Below the pieces are notes generated by a model, which ran no database searches, was not told the origin of the DNA, and worked only from the letters and a program-made list of their open reading frames with translations. From Prolixibacteraceae bacterium (lineage in GTDB: Bacteria > Bacteroidota > Bacteroidia > Bacteroidales > Prolixibacteraceae), in contig JALNYZ010000052.1 in NCBI GenBank assembly GCA_023229575.1, positions 1 to 19,016 on the forward strand: 19,016 bases of DNA, written 5' to 3'. Positions 8,309-16,829 of this stretch are shown here, in pieces. A program made the position numbers and the translations under genes. Position 1 is the stretch's first letter, and every line of letters begins with the position of its first letter.

Positions 8309-8345
8309 AAAGGGAAAGGAATTACTTTACCATCCCTTTCCCTTT
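8309..8345 (-). terminator. Hairpin with U-rich tail after susD (attenuator candidate)
   Basis: A perfect 11-bp inverted repeat (8309-8319 AAAGGGAAAGG, 8335-8345 its complement) with a 15-nt loop lies in the 61-bp gap. Read on the minus strand the 3' arm runs into CCCTTTTTAAAAA, terminator-like. As the downstream enzyme genes have no clear promoter of their own, partial read-through is more likely than full stop, giving more SusCD than enzymes. Confidence 0.6.
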
Positions 8346-8352
8346 CAAATAA

Positions 8353-10062
8353 TTAATAACCTGGATTTTGTCTGAGATTTTGGTTGATTAAAATCTCTTT
8401 GGTTGGTAAAGGCCATAAATATTGTTTAGAAGCATCAAATCTCCTGTCTGCTAATTTTTGGATGAGCCCTTTGTTGAACATGGAGGAGAAATCGGCAACA
8501 CCATCATCATCAATTGGAGGTGTTTCCGGGAAAAACCATAAGCCCGGTTTTACAATTTTTGTCCTTAAGGCAGCTACTTCAAGTATTCCGTAACTATCAT
8601 TATTCAGTACCTTATCGGCCAATTTCCAACGGATAATATCCATATATCGGATCCCTTCCAATGCAAATTCCATACGCCTTTCAAGCCGGACTATCTTTCG
8701 AAGCTGATCTTTATTTGTAGTTGTAACTGCTGGGTAGGCAGAAGTTGCAGTAACAATTGCTTTATATGCGCGAGCCCTTACTTGATTGATTGCATTTAGT
8801 ACAGTTGCATCTATCTCTCCTGCTTCGATTTTTGCTTCTGCGTACATCAAAAGTACGTCGGCATAACGCATCAACATTTTATCAGGATCAGTAATCCCAT
8901 CATCAGACCAATCTTCGTCAATTCCTTTTTTCCAAAGCAATCCATTGAATGAGGCAAATTGTGCATTCGCCCTTGTGTCATTGTTCTTTTGATATTTTCC
9001 GGAGTTAAAGTTGTAGCATGTTAAAGAGTCAGGATGAGGTTGGTACATAAAACCTAAATGCCGGGTTTGAAATTCAACAATGGTAGCAGCACAGCGCGGG
9101 TCACGGTTTTTAAACGGTGTCCTTGGGTTGAAAAGAGGTGATTCATCAATAGGCAATCCATCGCTACAAAGAAAGGAACAAAATAATTCCCATGATGGAT
9201 ATCGCCACGCCAGCCCTCCTGCATTTCTGGATGTAAAAGCCCTTGTATTCATGGAGGTAGCATCCGTAGGCCCAAAATAAACATTTAAAGCAACGGATCT
9301 TGGGATAACGAAAACATTTTCTTTGGTATTTTTTGTTTTAGATAAAAACAATGTCCCAAAATCGGAATAAAGCTGATAAACACCCAGGTCAATACAGGCT
9401 TTTGCTGCATTACCGGCTATCGCCCAATCCTGGTTGTACAGTGCAATTCGTGCTTTGTAGGCCAAAGCTGCACCTTTGGTTGCCATTTTGTTCTCGGAAC
9501 TTCCAAAGCTGACTGGCAGATGCGCAATTGCATAGTCAAAATCTTCATAAATGGACTTCAGAACAGTGGATTTATCGGTCCTTGAGAGGGTAAATGACTT
9601 TTCCAAATCCAGAATATCAGTTGAAAAGATCACATCGCCAAAGTATGAGATCAACATAGCGTATTGTGCAGCCCTGACAAACTTGGCTTCAGCCTCAAAT
9701 TTTTCAAGAATTTGTGCAGAAACATTCCCTTTTGCCTTACCCAGATTAGCAAGAATGACATTTGCCCGTGCAATAACTTTGTAGCCATTTGCCCAGTAGT
9801 TATTTGCAACACTCCATTGTCCATTGATGGTTGCATCGGTTATCGGGGTCAGTTCATTCCTTCGGGTGAAATCATCGGTCCATTCTTCATTATCTCTTGG
9901 CCAGAAAACTTCTCTAAACAGATCACTGACGGCCATCTCAATTTCAGTTTCGTTAGAATACCAGTTTTCGCTGGATCCTTCAGCCAGAGGATTTAAATTC
10001 AATTTGTTACAGGCCATTAGAATGGTTAATACCATCAATAGGAATAATATTTTTATTTTCAT
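8353..10062 (-). CDS. susD-like: SusD/RagB-family surface glycan-binding lipoprotein
   Basis: 569 residues. The signal peptide ends in a lipobox (LMAC, Cys18), followed by the typical 'LNLNPLAEGSSENWYSNETEIE' start region. TPR-like helical content with 'YKVIARANVILANL' (about 94-107), 'FEAEAKFVRAAQYAMLISYFGDV' (about 122-144) and a C-terminal 'MRYADVLLMYAEAKIEAG' plus 'RLERRMEFALEGIRYMDIIRWKLAD' region are standard SusD features; the end 'YLWPLPTKEILINQNLRQNPGY' region is the family's canonical closing motif. It caps the SusC barrel on the outer membrane and binds the glycan. The start lies 12 bp after the susC stop, so the pair is co-transcribed. Confidence 0.95.
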   Translation of the reverse strand: MKIKILFLLMVLTILMACNKLNLNPLAEGSSENWYSNETEIEMAVSDLFREVFWPRDNEEWTDDFTRRNELTPITDATINGQWSVANNYWANGYKVIARANVILANLGKAKGNVSAQILEKFEAEAKFVRAAQYAMLISYFGDVIFSTDILDLEKSFTLSRTDKSTVLKSIYEDFDYAIAHLPVSFGSSENKMATKGAALAYKARIALYNQDWAIAGNAAKACIDLGVYQLYSDFGTLFLSKTKNTKENVFVIPRSVALNVYFGPTDATSMNTRAFTSRNAGGLAWRYPSWELFCSFLCSDGLPIDESPLFNPRTPFKNRDPRCAATIVEFQTRHLGFMYQPHPDSLTCYNFNSGKYQKNNDTRANAQFASFNGLLWKKGIDEDWSDDGITDPDKMLMRYADVLLMYAEAKIEAGEIDATVLNAINQVRARAYKAIVTATSAYPAVTTTNKDQLRKIVRLERRMEFALEGIRYMDIIRWKLADKVLNNDSYGILEVAALRTKIVKPGLWFFPETPPIDDDGVADFSSMFNKGLIQKLADRRFDASKQYLWPLPTKEILINQNLRQNPGY

Positions 10063-10074
10063 GATTTATTGATA

Positions 10075-13000
10075 TTAAAATTTAACAGAAACACCCATGA
10101 CAAAAGATGCTGTAATTGGATACGCAGTTAATGAGTTTTCAGGATCCCATCCTTTAGGGTAATTATTAATGGATAGAAAATCAGAGATACTGGAATAGAC
10201 CCTGCAACTTTGAATTCCTAATTTTTGTGTTAGGCTAACAGGAATATTGTATCCTAAAGTAATATTCTTGAGACGGAAGTAAGCTCCATTGAACAGCCAG
10301 TAATCCGACATGGCGTAATTATTTCCGGAACTTACATCTGAGAGTCGTGGAAACTCTGCTTTTACATTTTGGCTCTCCGTATTGTATTTGCTCCAATACC
10401 TGCCATCAATCTGTAAAGGCATATTCAACCATTGTTCCAGGAATGGCCTGACCATACCTGTTTCCATGCGTACATATTGTCTCCCAACACCTTGAATGAC
10501 AGCTGTGAAGTCGAAATCTTTGTAATACAATTTGATATTTCCACCATACACATAGCGAGGCAAAGACCCTCCCAGCAAAATACGGTCGTATTCAGGGGAG
10601 ACCTTTCCATCAGGTTTGCCATCAGGACCGCTTATATCCTTGTATTTCACGTCTCCTGGTTTAACTGAAGCATTTAATTTTGGGGAATTATCCACATCTG
10701 CCTGGGTTTGGAACAGACCATCCGATTTATAGCCATACCATTCATTGAATTCACTTCCTTCAATCTTAATTTGGTCGCCAATGAATTCTGTCCCACCCAG
10801 ATTTCCCATCACGGATTTGAAATCTGAAATATTGAAGGAAACAGAATATTTAAGATCCACAATTTGATCATTCCATCCAAGGTCAGCTTCCCATCCTTTA
10901 GTGTTCATTTCCCCGGTATTTTGGTCGGGATTTTCAAAACCAAGATATATTGGAATTTGCAAAGCCAGGAGCATATCTCTTGTGGTCTTTTTATAATAAT
11001 CACCGGTGAAACGAAGTCTGTTATTAAGAAAATTTGCATCAACCCCCAGATCAAAAGATTCTGTTGTTTCCCATGTGATATTTTTGATGGCATACCTCGT
11101 TTGTGCGGCAGTTTGCGAAGATATAATGGAGTTTCCCTGATAGAATAAGGCATTTGAAAATGCCATGGTTGACTGGTAAGGATAGTTCCCAATTCGGTCA
11201 TTTCCAAGAACCCCCCAAGATGATCTAAGCTTAAGGAATGATAATTTACTGAAATGCTTCATAAAAGGTTCTTCTGAAAGTATCCAGCCCCCAGAAAAAG
11301 AAGGGAAAGATCCCCACCGATAATTTTCCTGAAACCTGGAGGATGCATCATATCGGATATTGGCCTGAAGCAAGTACCTACTTTTATAATTGTACATAAC
11401 CCGGCCAAACCATGAGCGATAAGCATTTTCATAAGCGCTGCCACTGTTGTTTCTATACTCCAGTGGTCCAAGATTAAGGTATGGAAACGAAGAGAGTATA
11501 TACTGGTCCCGTGAAGCGCCCAGATTTTCATAAATGGCATAAAAATTTTCATAGCCAGCCATTGCGTTGATGTTATGAAATCCTAATGTCCTGTTATAGT
11601 TGGCCAAAAATTGTGTTGTTATCTGGTAGTTGTCATTCCTGGTTTCGTTTAATGAAGTAGAAGAAGCTTTTACCAGGTATCCTTCAAAAACTGTTGGGTC
11701 ATCCCAAGTATAAGCAGGAATTTGTTTCATGAAAATTTTGCCCTTAACAAAGTTCAAATTTGGGGATAAGATTCCTGAGATTTTAAATCCTTCAAATGGG
11801 GTCAAGTCAATTGATATTTTGCCACCAACTTGATTATCCCAGGTATTATTAAATCCTCCATATTTCATTTGTCCATAAATATTTCCACCAGCTTTTCCAA
11901 ATGCGACACGACCATCCGACCAAAGTGCTGCATAAACTGGAGGGGTCATTCTCGTACGTTCGATAGGGTCAACAACTGGCTGCTTCGAAATAGATCGTTT
12001 GGCATAGAAATCAAAAGTGGCAGATAAAAATTTATTAATTGTTACATCGTTGTTAAAACGGGCAGTGATTCGTTCAAAAGTCCTGTTGTCGTATAAAGCA
12101 TTAATTTTATCATAAGCCAAAGTTGCCTTGGTCCTTATATTTTTCGTCCCGGCTGTCAGACTAAGAATATGACTTTGTTTTGGTGCATAATCGTTAAATA
12201 CCAACGATTCCCAATTTGTGTTCGGATATAAATCCGGATTTTCTTTATTTAAAGTGTAATAGTTTTCTACTGTATTTTTGGGATAAATAGGGTATTCATC
12301 AGCTCCATTACCATTGTCGTTCCAACGAAGCTCATTGACCATTTTCATGTATCTGACTGCATCGGCATATTTTGGACTGATTGTCGGTTTTTCAAAACCA
12401 TATTCGAAATTATAATCTAATTGTAGCTGTCCTGTTTTTGCCCGTTTTGTAGTGATTAGGATTACTCCGGCAGCAGCTCTCGAACCATAAATGGAGGCAG
12501 ATGCAGCATCTTTCAATACTGTAAGGTTCTCAACATCATTTGGACTGATATCGTTAATGTTATTAACCGGCACGCCGTCAACTATAACGAGAGGACTATT
12601 GTCTCCGATAGTAGTAATTCCCCGGATGATAATTGATGCGGCTGATCCGGGGGCATTATTGTTTCGGGTTACCGTTACTCCCGATATGGCACCTTGGAGT
12701 GCCTGAGATATTTGGGTAGATTGTCGTTCAGAAATAATTGATCCGGTTATTGATCCAACAGCACCTGTCAAGTCCGATTTTTTAACAGAACCATATCCTA
12801 TTGCCACGACTTCCGCCAATGCAATGGTCTCTTCTAACAAAACAATATCAATTGTAGTTTTGCTCCCAATTGTCATCTCCTGGGATTTCATTCCGACAAA
12901 AGAAAATATTAGGATGGAATTAGCCGGGATCCCAGACAAGGAATAACTTCCGTGAGTATCAGTGATTATTCCTATTGAAGTTCCTTTCACCACCACCGAA

Positions 13001-13443
13001 ACTCCGGGAAGTGTCGCTCCTGTTGAGTCTCTTACTTTCCCGCTAACAGTTTTGGTTTTGCCATCCTGAATCGCATTTGCATCAACCAGGGTGATCACGA
13101 TGTTCCGGTCAATTACAGTATAGTTGTAACGGTTTCTGTCCAATACATCATTCAATATCTGATCAATGTTCGCCTTCTTCAGATCCAATGTGTAGTGCCT
13201 GTTTAAATCAAGCTGGTCTGTTTTGAAGAGGAACCCAAATTCAGTGACATGTTCGATCTCATCAAACAGCTGAATGATTGTGGCATCCTTTACATTTAAG
13301 TCAAACCTGGTTTCCTGCCCGTATGTGCCAGCTGCGATGGCCATCACCGAAAGGAATAAAAACAAGGCGGTTAGTTTCATGACTATTATTAATTTCTTGA
13401 TCCCAGACCATTGCCGGTCCGTGAAATGTTGATTTTTTTTCAT
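10075..13443 (-). CDS. susC-like: SusC/RagA-family TonB-dependent outer-membrane transporter with STN domain
   Basis: 1122 residues. Order of parts: cytoplasmic basic leader and signal peptide (to about residue 43, TYGQ); STN domain (about 46-118, 'FDLNVKDATIIQLFDEIEH...'); carboxypeptidase-regulatory-like domain (about 133-204, 'VSGKVRDSTGATLPGVSVVVKGT...'); a TonB-box-like 'EVVAIGYG' (211-218); plug domain (about 220-335); and a 22-strand type beta barrel ending 'FVMGVSVKF', with a terminal aromatic residue as expected for outer-membrane insertion. The STN domain is the part that talks to FecR-type anti-sigma factors, and a sigma/FecR pair lies directly upstream, so this PUL is under trans-envelope control. 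Met1 is kept because the MKKN...MKLT two-part leader is common in STN-bearing SusC proteins; Met22 is the alternative. Confidence 0.96.
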   Translation of the reverse strand: MKKNQHFTDRQWSGIKKLIIVMKLTALFLFLSVMAIAAGTYGQETRFDLNVKDATIIQLFDEIEHVTEFGFLFKTDQLDLNRHYTLDLKKANIDQILNDVLDRNRYNYTVIDRNIVITLVDANAIQDGKTKTVSGKVRDSTGATLPGVSVVVKGTSIGIITDTHGSYSLSGIPANSILIFSFVGMKSQEMTIGSKTTIDIVLLEETIALAEVVAIGYGSVKKSDLTGAVGSITGSIISERQSTQISQALQGAISGVTVTRNNNAPGSAASIIIRGITTIGDNSPLVIVDGVPVNNINDISPNDVENLTVLKDAASASIYGSRAAAGVILITTKRAKTGQLQLDYNFEYGFEKPTISPKYADAVRYMKMVNELRWNDNGNGADEYPIYPKNTVENYYTLNKENPDLYPNTNWESLVFNDYAPKQSHILSLTAGTKNIRTKATLAYDKINALYDNRTFERITARFNNDVTINKFLSATFDFYAKRSISKQPVVDPIERTRMTPPVYAALWSDGRVAFGKAGGNIYGQMKYGGFNNTWDNQVGGKISIDLTPFEGFKISGILSPNLNFVKGKIFMKQIPAYTWDDPTVFEGYLVKASSTSLNETRNDNYQITTQFLANYNRTLGFHNINAMAGYENFYAIYENLGASRDQYILSSFPYLNLGPLEYRNNSGSAYENAYRSWFGRVMYNYKSRYLLQANIRYDASSRFQENYRWGSFPSFSGGWILSEEPFMKHFSKLSFLKLRSSWGVLGNDRIGNYPYQSTMAFSNALFYQGNSIISSQTAAQTRYAIKNITWETTESFDLGVDANFLNNRLRFTGDYYKKTTRDMLLALQIPIYLGFENPDQNTGEMNTKGWEADLGWNDQIVDLKYSVSFNISDFKSVMGNLGGTEFIGDQIKIEGSEFNEWYGYKSDGLFQTQADVDNSPKLNASVKPGDVKYKDISGPDGKPDGKVSPEYDRILLGGSLPRYVYGGNIKLYYKDFDFTAVIQGVGRQYVRMETGMVRPFLEQWLNMPLQIDGRYWSKYNTESQNVKAEFPRLSDVSSGNNYAMSDYWLFNGAYFRLKNITLGYNIPVSLTQKLGIQSCRVYSSISDFLSINNYPKGWDPENSLTAYPITASFVMGVSVKF

Positions 13444-13475
13444 ACATTTGTTTGTTATTTGTTTAATAATTGATT

Positions 13476-13503
13476 CGGGTAATCGGTCAAATTACCCGGA
13501 CCG
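13476..13503. promoter_or_regulatory. Overlapping inverted repeats in the susC leader
   Basis: Two interleaved inverted repeats lie 33 bp before the susC ATG: CGGGTAAT (13476-13483) with ATTACCCG (13491-13498), and CGGTC (13484-13488) with GACCG (13499-13503). The arms alternate, so the two stems share no bases but cannot easily form together because no linker bases remain. This could be a bistable RNA leader or a composite protein-binding site. The gap 13444-13591 holds no gene. Confidence 0.5.
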
Positions 13504-13520
13504 TAATTTTCAGAAACATG

Positions 13521-13548
13521 AACCGGGATAGTCTCAAGCTACCCGGTT
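13521..13548. promoter_or_regulatory. Hairpin between fecR and susC
   Basis: AACCGGG (13521-13527), a one-base bulge, TAG (13529-13531), a 7-nt loop, then CTA CCCGGTT (13539-13548). On the plus strand it runs into TTTTTT (13547-13552), which is terminator-like for antisense reading; on the minus strand, the direction of the genes, the tract precedes the stem, so it is not a normal fecR terminator. Its CCGGG core matches the stems at 13476-13503, so alternative pairing is possible. Confidence 0.45.
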
Positions 13549-13591
13549 TTTTCGTTTGGTTGGTTCGTTTACACCATAGGCATTTAAAATT

Positions 13592-14596
13592 TTAATAGAT
13601 AATAATCACATCCGGTTCTGCCGGTTTTTCAATGATCCGGTAATTAAAATGGGTTGTTAGTTTCAGCATCTTCAGGATATGCTGGGCTGTTGTGGTTTTC
13701 TTAATATTACCCGTGTACCTGTAATCTTTGAATTTCGGGTTTTCAAACCTGAATTCAACATCGTACCAGCGACTTAGCTCCCTGAAAATATCCTCGAGCC
13801 GTTGGTCCCGGATCACAAACTTTCCATCTCTCCAGGCCGACAGGACATTGTTTTCGATCGGTTTAATTTCAATTTTCCCGTTGTCAGTGGTGTAAATCGC
13901 GTTGTCGCCAGGTTTCAGGAGTGAAAGTAAACCGCCGCTGCTATTCAGTATTTCGGCCTTGCCTTCCACAAGGGATGTTTCGACAAGCCTATCTGTTGAA
14001 TAAGCTTTGATGTTGAATGCAGTTCCCAAATCCCGAACCGTTAGCTTTCCGGCTTTAACAAGAAAGGGAAATTTTTCATTGTGGGTAACTTCAAAAAAGG
14101 CTTCACCGGTTAGTTCCGCCAGCCGTTGTTTGCCTTTTGGATCTTCCCGGTAGGTAAGTTGGGAGCCTGAATTGAGCCAGATCTTCGTACCATCCGTCAA
14201 TTCAACGATACTTACACTCCCTTTCAGGGCTGAAAACTTCTGGATGCCAGAATAGGCGTTTCCGGTATTCCTTTCCGAATAAAAGTATCCTGTTAATCCT
14301 CCAATGCAGAGCATCAACAGAAGGATAGCGGCATACTTCATCACCCTGCTTACCAATGTAATTTTGCGTGGTCGCGCTTTCCTATTAATTTTATGAAGGA
14401 ATTCGTTGTAGGATGAATCCACATCCAATTCCCTATTATTTAATGAGGAGCGGATCCATAAGCTTTTGATCTCATAGAACAACTCTTCATCCACTTTACT
14501 TTCGCCTAACCGAAGATAAAACGCTTCCTTCTCTTCCTGATTTGCCTCACCGGACAAGATACGGGACAACAAAAGATGATCCATATTTTCTGCCAT
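13592..14596 (-). CDS. FecR-family anti-sigma factor
   Basis: 334 residues, inner-membrane protein. The N-terminal cytoplasmic part (about 1-85, 'LLLSRILSGEANQEEKEAFYLRL') binds the sigma factor; one membrane segment follows at about 86-106 ('VMKYAAILLLMLCIGGLTGYF'-like). The periplasmic FecR domain spans about 120-220 ('VELTDGTKIWLNSGSQLTY', 'RLAELTGEAFFEV', 'DLGTAFNIKAY'), and a DUF4974 domain closes the protein ('RLEDIFRELSRWYDVEFRF...YTGNIKK'), the usual layout in Bacteroidota. It is expected to hold the neighbouring sigma factor inactive until the STN domain of SusC signals. It begins 87 bp after the sigma gene. Met5 (ATG at 14584) is an alternative start. Confidence 0.95.
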   Translation of the reverse strand: MAENMDHLLLSRILSGEANQEEKEAFYLRLGESKVDEELFYEIKSLWIRSSLNNRELDVDSSYNEFLHKINRKARPRKITLVSRVMKYAAILLLMLCIGGLTGYFYSERNTGNAYSGIQKFSALKGSVSIVELTDGTKIWLNSGSQLTYREDPKGKQRLAELTGEAFFEVTHNEKFPFLVKAGKLTVRDLGTAFNIKAYSTDRLVETSLVEGKAEILNSSGGLLSLLKPGDNAIYTTDNGKIEIKPIENNVLSAWRDGKFVIRDQRLEDIFRELSRWYDVEFRFENPKFKDYRYTGNIKKTTTAQHILKMLKLTTHFNYRIIEKPAEPDVIIIY

Positions 14597-14676
14597 TTAT
14601 CAATAAACAAACAGAACCATCAATACCCTAATGAAAATGTTGAAAAAAATTGAAGGAAGTAAAAAAGGAGGCAATA

Positions 14677-14693
14677 CCTGAACCTAGTTCAGG
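14677..14693 (-). promoter_or_regulatory. Hairpin with the sigma-factor stop codon in its loop
   Basis: CCTGAAC (14677-14683), CTA (14684-14686, the stop TAG on the minus strand) and GTTCAGG (14687-14693) form a perfect 7-bp stem with a 3-nt loop. On the minus strand a T-run (TTTTTT) follows about 11 nt after the stem, so weak termination between sigma factor and fecR is possible. Confidence 0.5.
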
Positions 14694-15262
14694 ATTTTTG
14701 TTACCGCTAAAATGACGGGGAGATACTCTTTCAGATCGTTGCGAAGAATTTTTAATGCTTTGGTTAGGTGGGCTTCGACTGTTTTTTGTGTAACACCTAA
14801 TTTTTCGGCTATTTCGCGATTTTTAAGCTCTTCGAACCTGCTCATCTCAAAAATTATGCGGCAATGGTCGGGCAAATTTTTGATAGCAAGATCGATTTTT
14901 TCTTTTAACTCATTAAATTCCAAATAATCACCACCCATCCTCGAAAGACTCTCATACTGGTAGTGCATCTCCATCCACTTTATTTTTTCGTGGTGTTTCA
15001 AAAGCATTTGCTTGCGTTTAAGAATGTTCAGACAGTTGTTTTTGACAAGCGTGAATAGAAAATTCCGTATGTTGGAATCTTTGTCCAGATTCTCCCTGAT
15101 CTCCCACAACTTTACAAAGGCTTCCTGCACAACCTCCTTGGCTTCATCATCGTCTTCGAGGTAATGGTTGCTCAAATGACAAAGAGGCTGAAAGAATTGA
15201 TGAAAGATATTTTTTAAACCATCTTCTTCGTCCACCAAGAGTTGATTGGTCTGATCAAACAT
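14684..15262 (-). CDS. ECF RNA polymerase sigma factor (FecI/sigma-24 like)
   Basis: 192 residues. Region 2 covers about 16-85 ('LCHLSNHYLEDDDEAKEVVQEAFVKLWEIREN', 'IRNFLFTLVKNNCLNILKRK'); region 4 covers about 120-178 ('AIKNLPDHCRIIFEMSRFEELKNREIAEKLGVTQKTVEAHLTKALKIL'), with the typical helix-turn-helix. No region 3, as in all ECF factors. It belongs to the SusC/FecR-linked Bacteroidota group and should direct transcription of this PUL when released from the FecR protein encoded next. It starts 50 bp after the ATPase stop; a TATATTTA at 15281-15288 could be a weak -7 element, but no good -33 box is seen. Confidence 0.96.
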   Translation of the reverse strand: MFDQTNQLLVDEEDGLKNIFHQFFQPLCHLSNHYLEDDDEAKEVVQEAFVKLWEIRENLDKDSNIRNFLFTLVKNNCLNILKRKQMLLKHHEKIKWMEMHYQYESLSRMGGDYLEFNELKEKIDLAIKNLPDHCRIIFEMSRFEELKNREIAEKLGVTQKTVEAHLTKALKILRNDLKEYLPVILAVTKILN

Positions 15263-15312
15263 AGTCTGGTTTTGGGGCTTTAAATATAGTGAAAAATATA
15301 TCCGTCTAAAAG

Positions 15313-16740
15313 TCAGAATTCAGCAAACAAAACATCCATTTTCAGGTCATTTTGAATCACCCCCGCAGAGAGATTATTTGACTGCAACCCAAAAGTTGTG
15401 ATCATCGTCAAAAAAACTGATTTTCTTGTTCCAGTCTCATGTCTGAAAACGCCAACTTTATTTTGCAGCTCACCGGCATATTTTTGATCAATGGCATACG
15501 GATTGACCGAGAATTTCATCTCGCACAGGTTGATGACCTGATCACGGCGGTCGATCACAAGGTCTATTTGTGCCCCTGGATTTACAGATGAACTTCTCCA
15601 GGAGGAGACTGCCGTTTGGACACCTGAAATACCGAGGGCCTGCTTTATTTGTGGAAGATGCGCCAGGCATACCTGTTCAAATGCATAACCGCTCCATGTA
15701 CGATATTTTGGATTGTCGATATATGTTAGCCAGTTATCCTGATCTTCAATCCTCGCATCCTTCAAAAACCGTAAGTAAAAAAGCGAATAAAAATCGACAA
15801 GTTGATAAAGGCTGTTGCGCTGTTTTTTTCCGAAAGGAATAAATTTTCGGATAAAACCACTCTCTTCCAGTTCAGTCAGCAATCGGGTAGTACTGCCGGC
15901 ATTCGGCAATCCTGTCAACGCAATCATCTCTTCCCGCATCAACCCTTTAGCTTTCTGAGCCAGTGCATTAATTATGATTTCGTGTTTCTGGTAGTTGTTA
16001 AACAAGGAGCGGAACAAATTAGGAAACTCACTTCTCAGCAATCCATTTTCCTGGAAACAAATATCATTGATATTTTGAAAAGCACTCTTGCCACGATCTA
16101 TTTCATCCCAATAAAAAGGAACTCCCCCTAAAACCATATATAACTGAACAATTTGATACCTATCAATTGGGTTATTTTTTGACCGCAGGAACAATTCACA
16201 TTCCCTAAGGGTAAAAGGAACTATTTTTAATCTTTTTGTTATCCTGTTGTGCAATCCACCTCTGTTGTTGATTAACTTATTGATCATCCATGATGCCGCC
16301 GAACCACATACAATCAGGATAATATCATTCCGTGCTGAGGCCCAGCTGTTCCAAAAATGCTCCAATGCCTGAATGAACCCGGATCCTGATGTATCAAACC
16401 ATGGCAATTCATCAAAAAAAAGTATTTTCCGGTGATCCCCTGTTTTCTCCAAATAGGTTGCAAGTCGCTGAAAAGCCGTTAGCCAGTCGGGTGGGACGGA
16501 AATTTCGGAGTTAGGATCAATTTTCTGTAGCGCAAAGTGAAAATTTGTAAGTTGTTGGCTCAGGGAGGCATTCCCAAGTGCAGTAACATGAAAGGTAAAT
16601 TGAAGGTTAAATGCCTTCCTGATCAAAAAAGTCTTGCCGACCCTTCTCCGCCCATATACGGCGACAAACTCAGATTTATCGGATATTATCAGGGAGTTTA
16701 AAACTGAAAGTTCCTGTTTACGGCCTATTAAATCATTCAT
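15313..16740 (-). CDS. AAA ATPase with DUF234/PD-(D/E)XK-like C-terminal domain
   Basis: 475 residues from ATG at 16740 (MNDLIGRKQELSVL). Walker A is GRRRVGKT (30-37), Walker B 'ILFFDE' (106-111), a sensor-like 'CGSAASW' (145-151), and 'GGLHNRITKRL' (161-171) follows, as in the archaeal-type ATPase family. A winged-helix-like stretch ('LMREEMIALTGLPNAGSTTRLLTELEESGFI') comes at about 267-297. The C-terminal DUF234 region shows a nuclease-like pattern: E355 (GYAFE), D393 (AQIDLVID) and E407-x-K409 (CEMKF). A longer reading to 16791 would need a TTG start inside the palindrome and is not favoured. The gene sits just upstream of the PUL sigma factor but has its own promoter in a palindrome. Role of the family is unknown; DNA processing is an inference from the nuclease-like motif. 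Confidence 0.88.
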   Translation of the reverse strand: MNDLIGRKQELSVLNSLIISDKSEFVAVYGRRRVGKTFLIRKAFNLQFTFHVTALGNASLSQQLTNFHFALQKIDPNSEISVPPDWLTAFQRLATYLEKTGDHRKILFFDELPWFDTSGSGFIQALEHFWNSWASARNDIILIVCGSAASWMINKLINNRGGLHNRITKRLKIVPFTLRECELFLRSKNNPIDRYQIVQLYMVLGGVPFYWDEIDRGKSAFQNINDICFQENGLLRSEFPNLFRSLFNNYQKHEIIINALAQKAKGLMREEMIALTGLPNAGSTTRLLTELEESGFIRKFIPFGKKQRNSLYQLVDFYSLFYLRFLKDARIEDQDNWLTYIDNPKYRTWSGYAFEQVCLAHLPQIKQALGISGVQTAVSSWRSSSVNPGAQIDLVIDRRDQVINLCEMKFSVNPYAIDQKYAGELQNKVGVFRHETGTRKSVFLTMITTFGLQSNNLSAGVIQNDLKMDVLFAEF

Positions 16741-16760
16741 GTTCTCTTTGCATTTGGCTG

Positions 16761-16792
16761 TAAATATAATTAAAATACCACTTAAAGCCAAA
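16761..16792 (-). promoter_or_regulatory. Candidate promoter of the right ATPase, overlapping a palindrome
   Basis: On the minus strand TTTG (16789-16792) is followed after 20 bp by TATATTTA (16761-16768), one mismatch from TAnnTTTG. The predicted start near 16755 leaves a leader of about 15 nt before the ATG at 16740. The -33 box and most of the spacer lie in the left arm of the palindrome 16772-16825. Confidence 0.5.
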
Positions 16793-16825
16793 TTGATATT
16801 TCAATTTGGCTTTAAGTGGTATTTT
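16772..16825. repeat. Perfect palindrome, 25-bp arms, upstream of the right ATPase
   Basis: Arms 16772-16796 and 16801-16825 are exact inverted copies around a 4-nt TATT loop. Each arm carries TACCACTTA (16776-16784) or its inverse (16813-16821), similar to TAACATTTA in the palindrome near the left ATPase (7 of 9 bases). Position over the promoter suggests an operator; a cruciform or recombination site is also possible. Confidence 0.93.
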
Positions 16826-16829
16826 TCTG

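Noticed and set aside
9664..9996. Plus-strand ORF of 110 codons opposite susD
   Set aside because: It is antisense to SusD and has a composition typical of a shadow frame.
13521..13552. Plus-strand rho-independent terminator
   Set aside because: The stem plus T-run fits the shape, but no plus-strand gene exists to its left; listed only as a hairpin.
16741..16791. N-terminal extension of the right ATPase from a TTG at 16791
   Set aside because: It would place the start inside the palindrome and upstream of the predicted promoter start; the ATG at 16740 begins the family's usual N-terminus.
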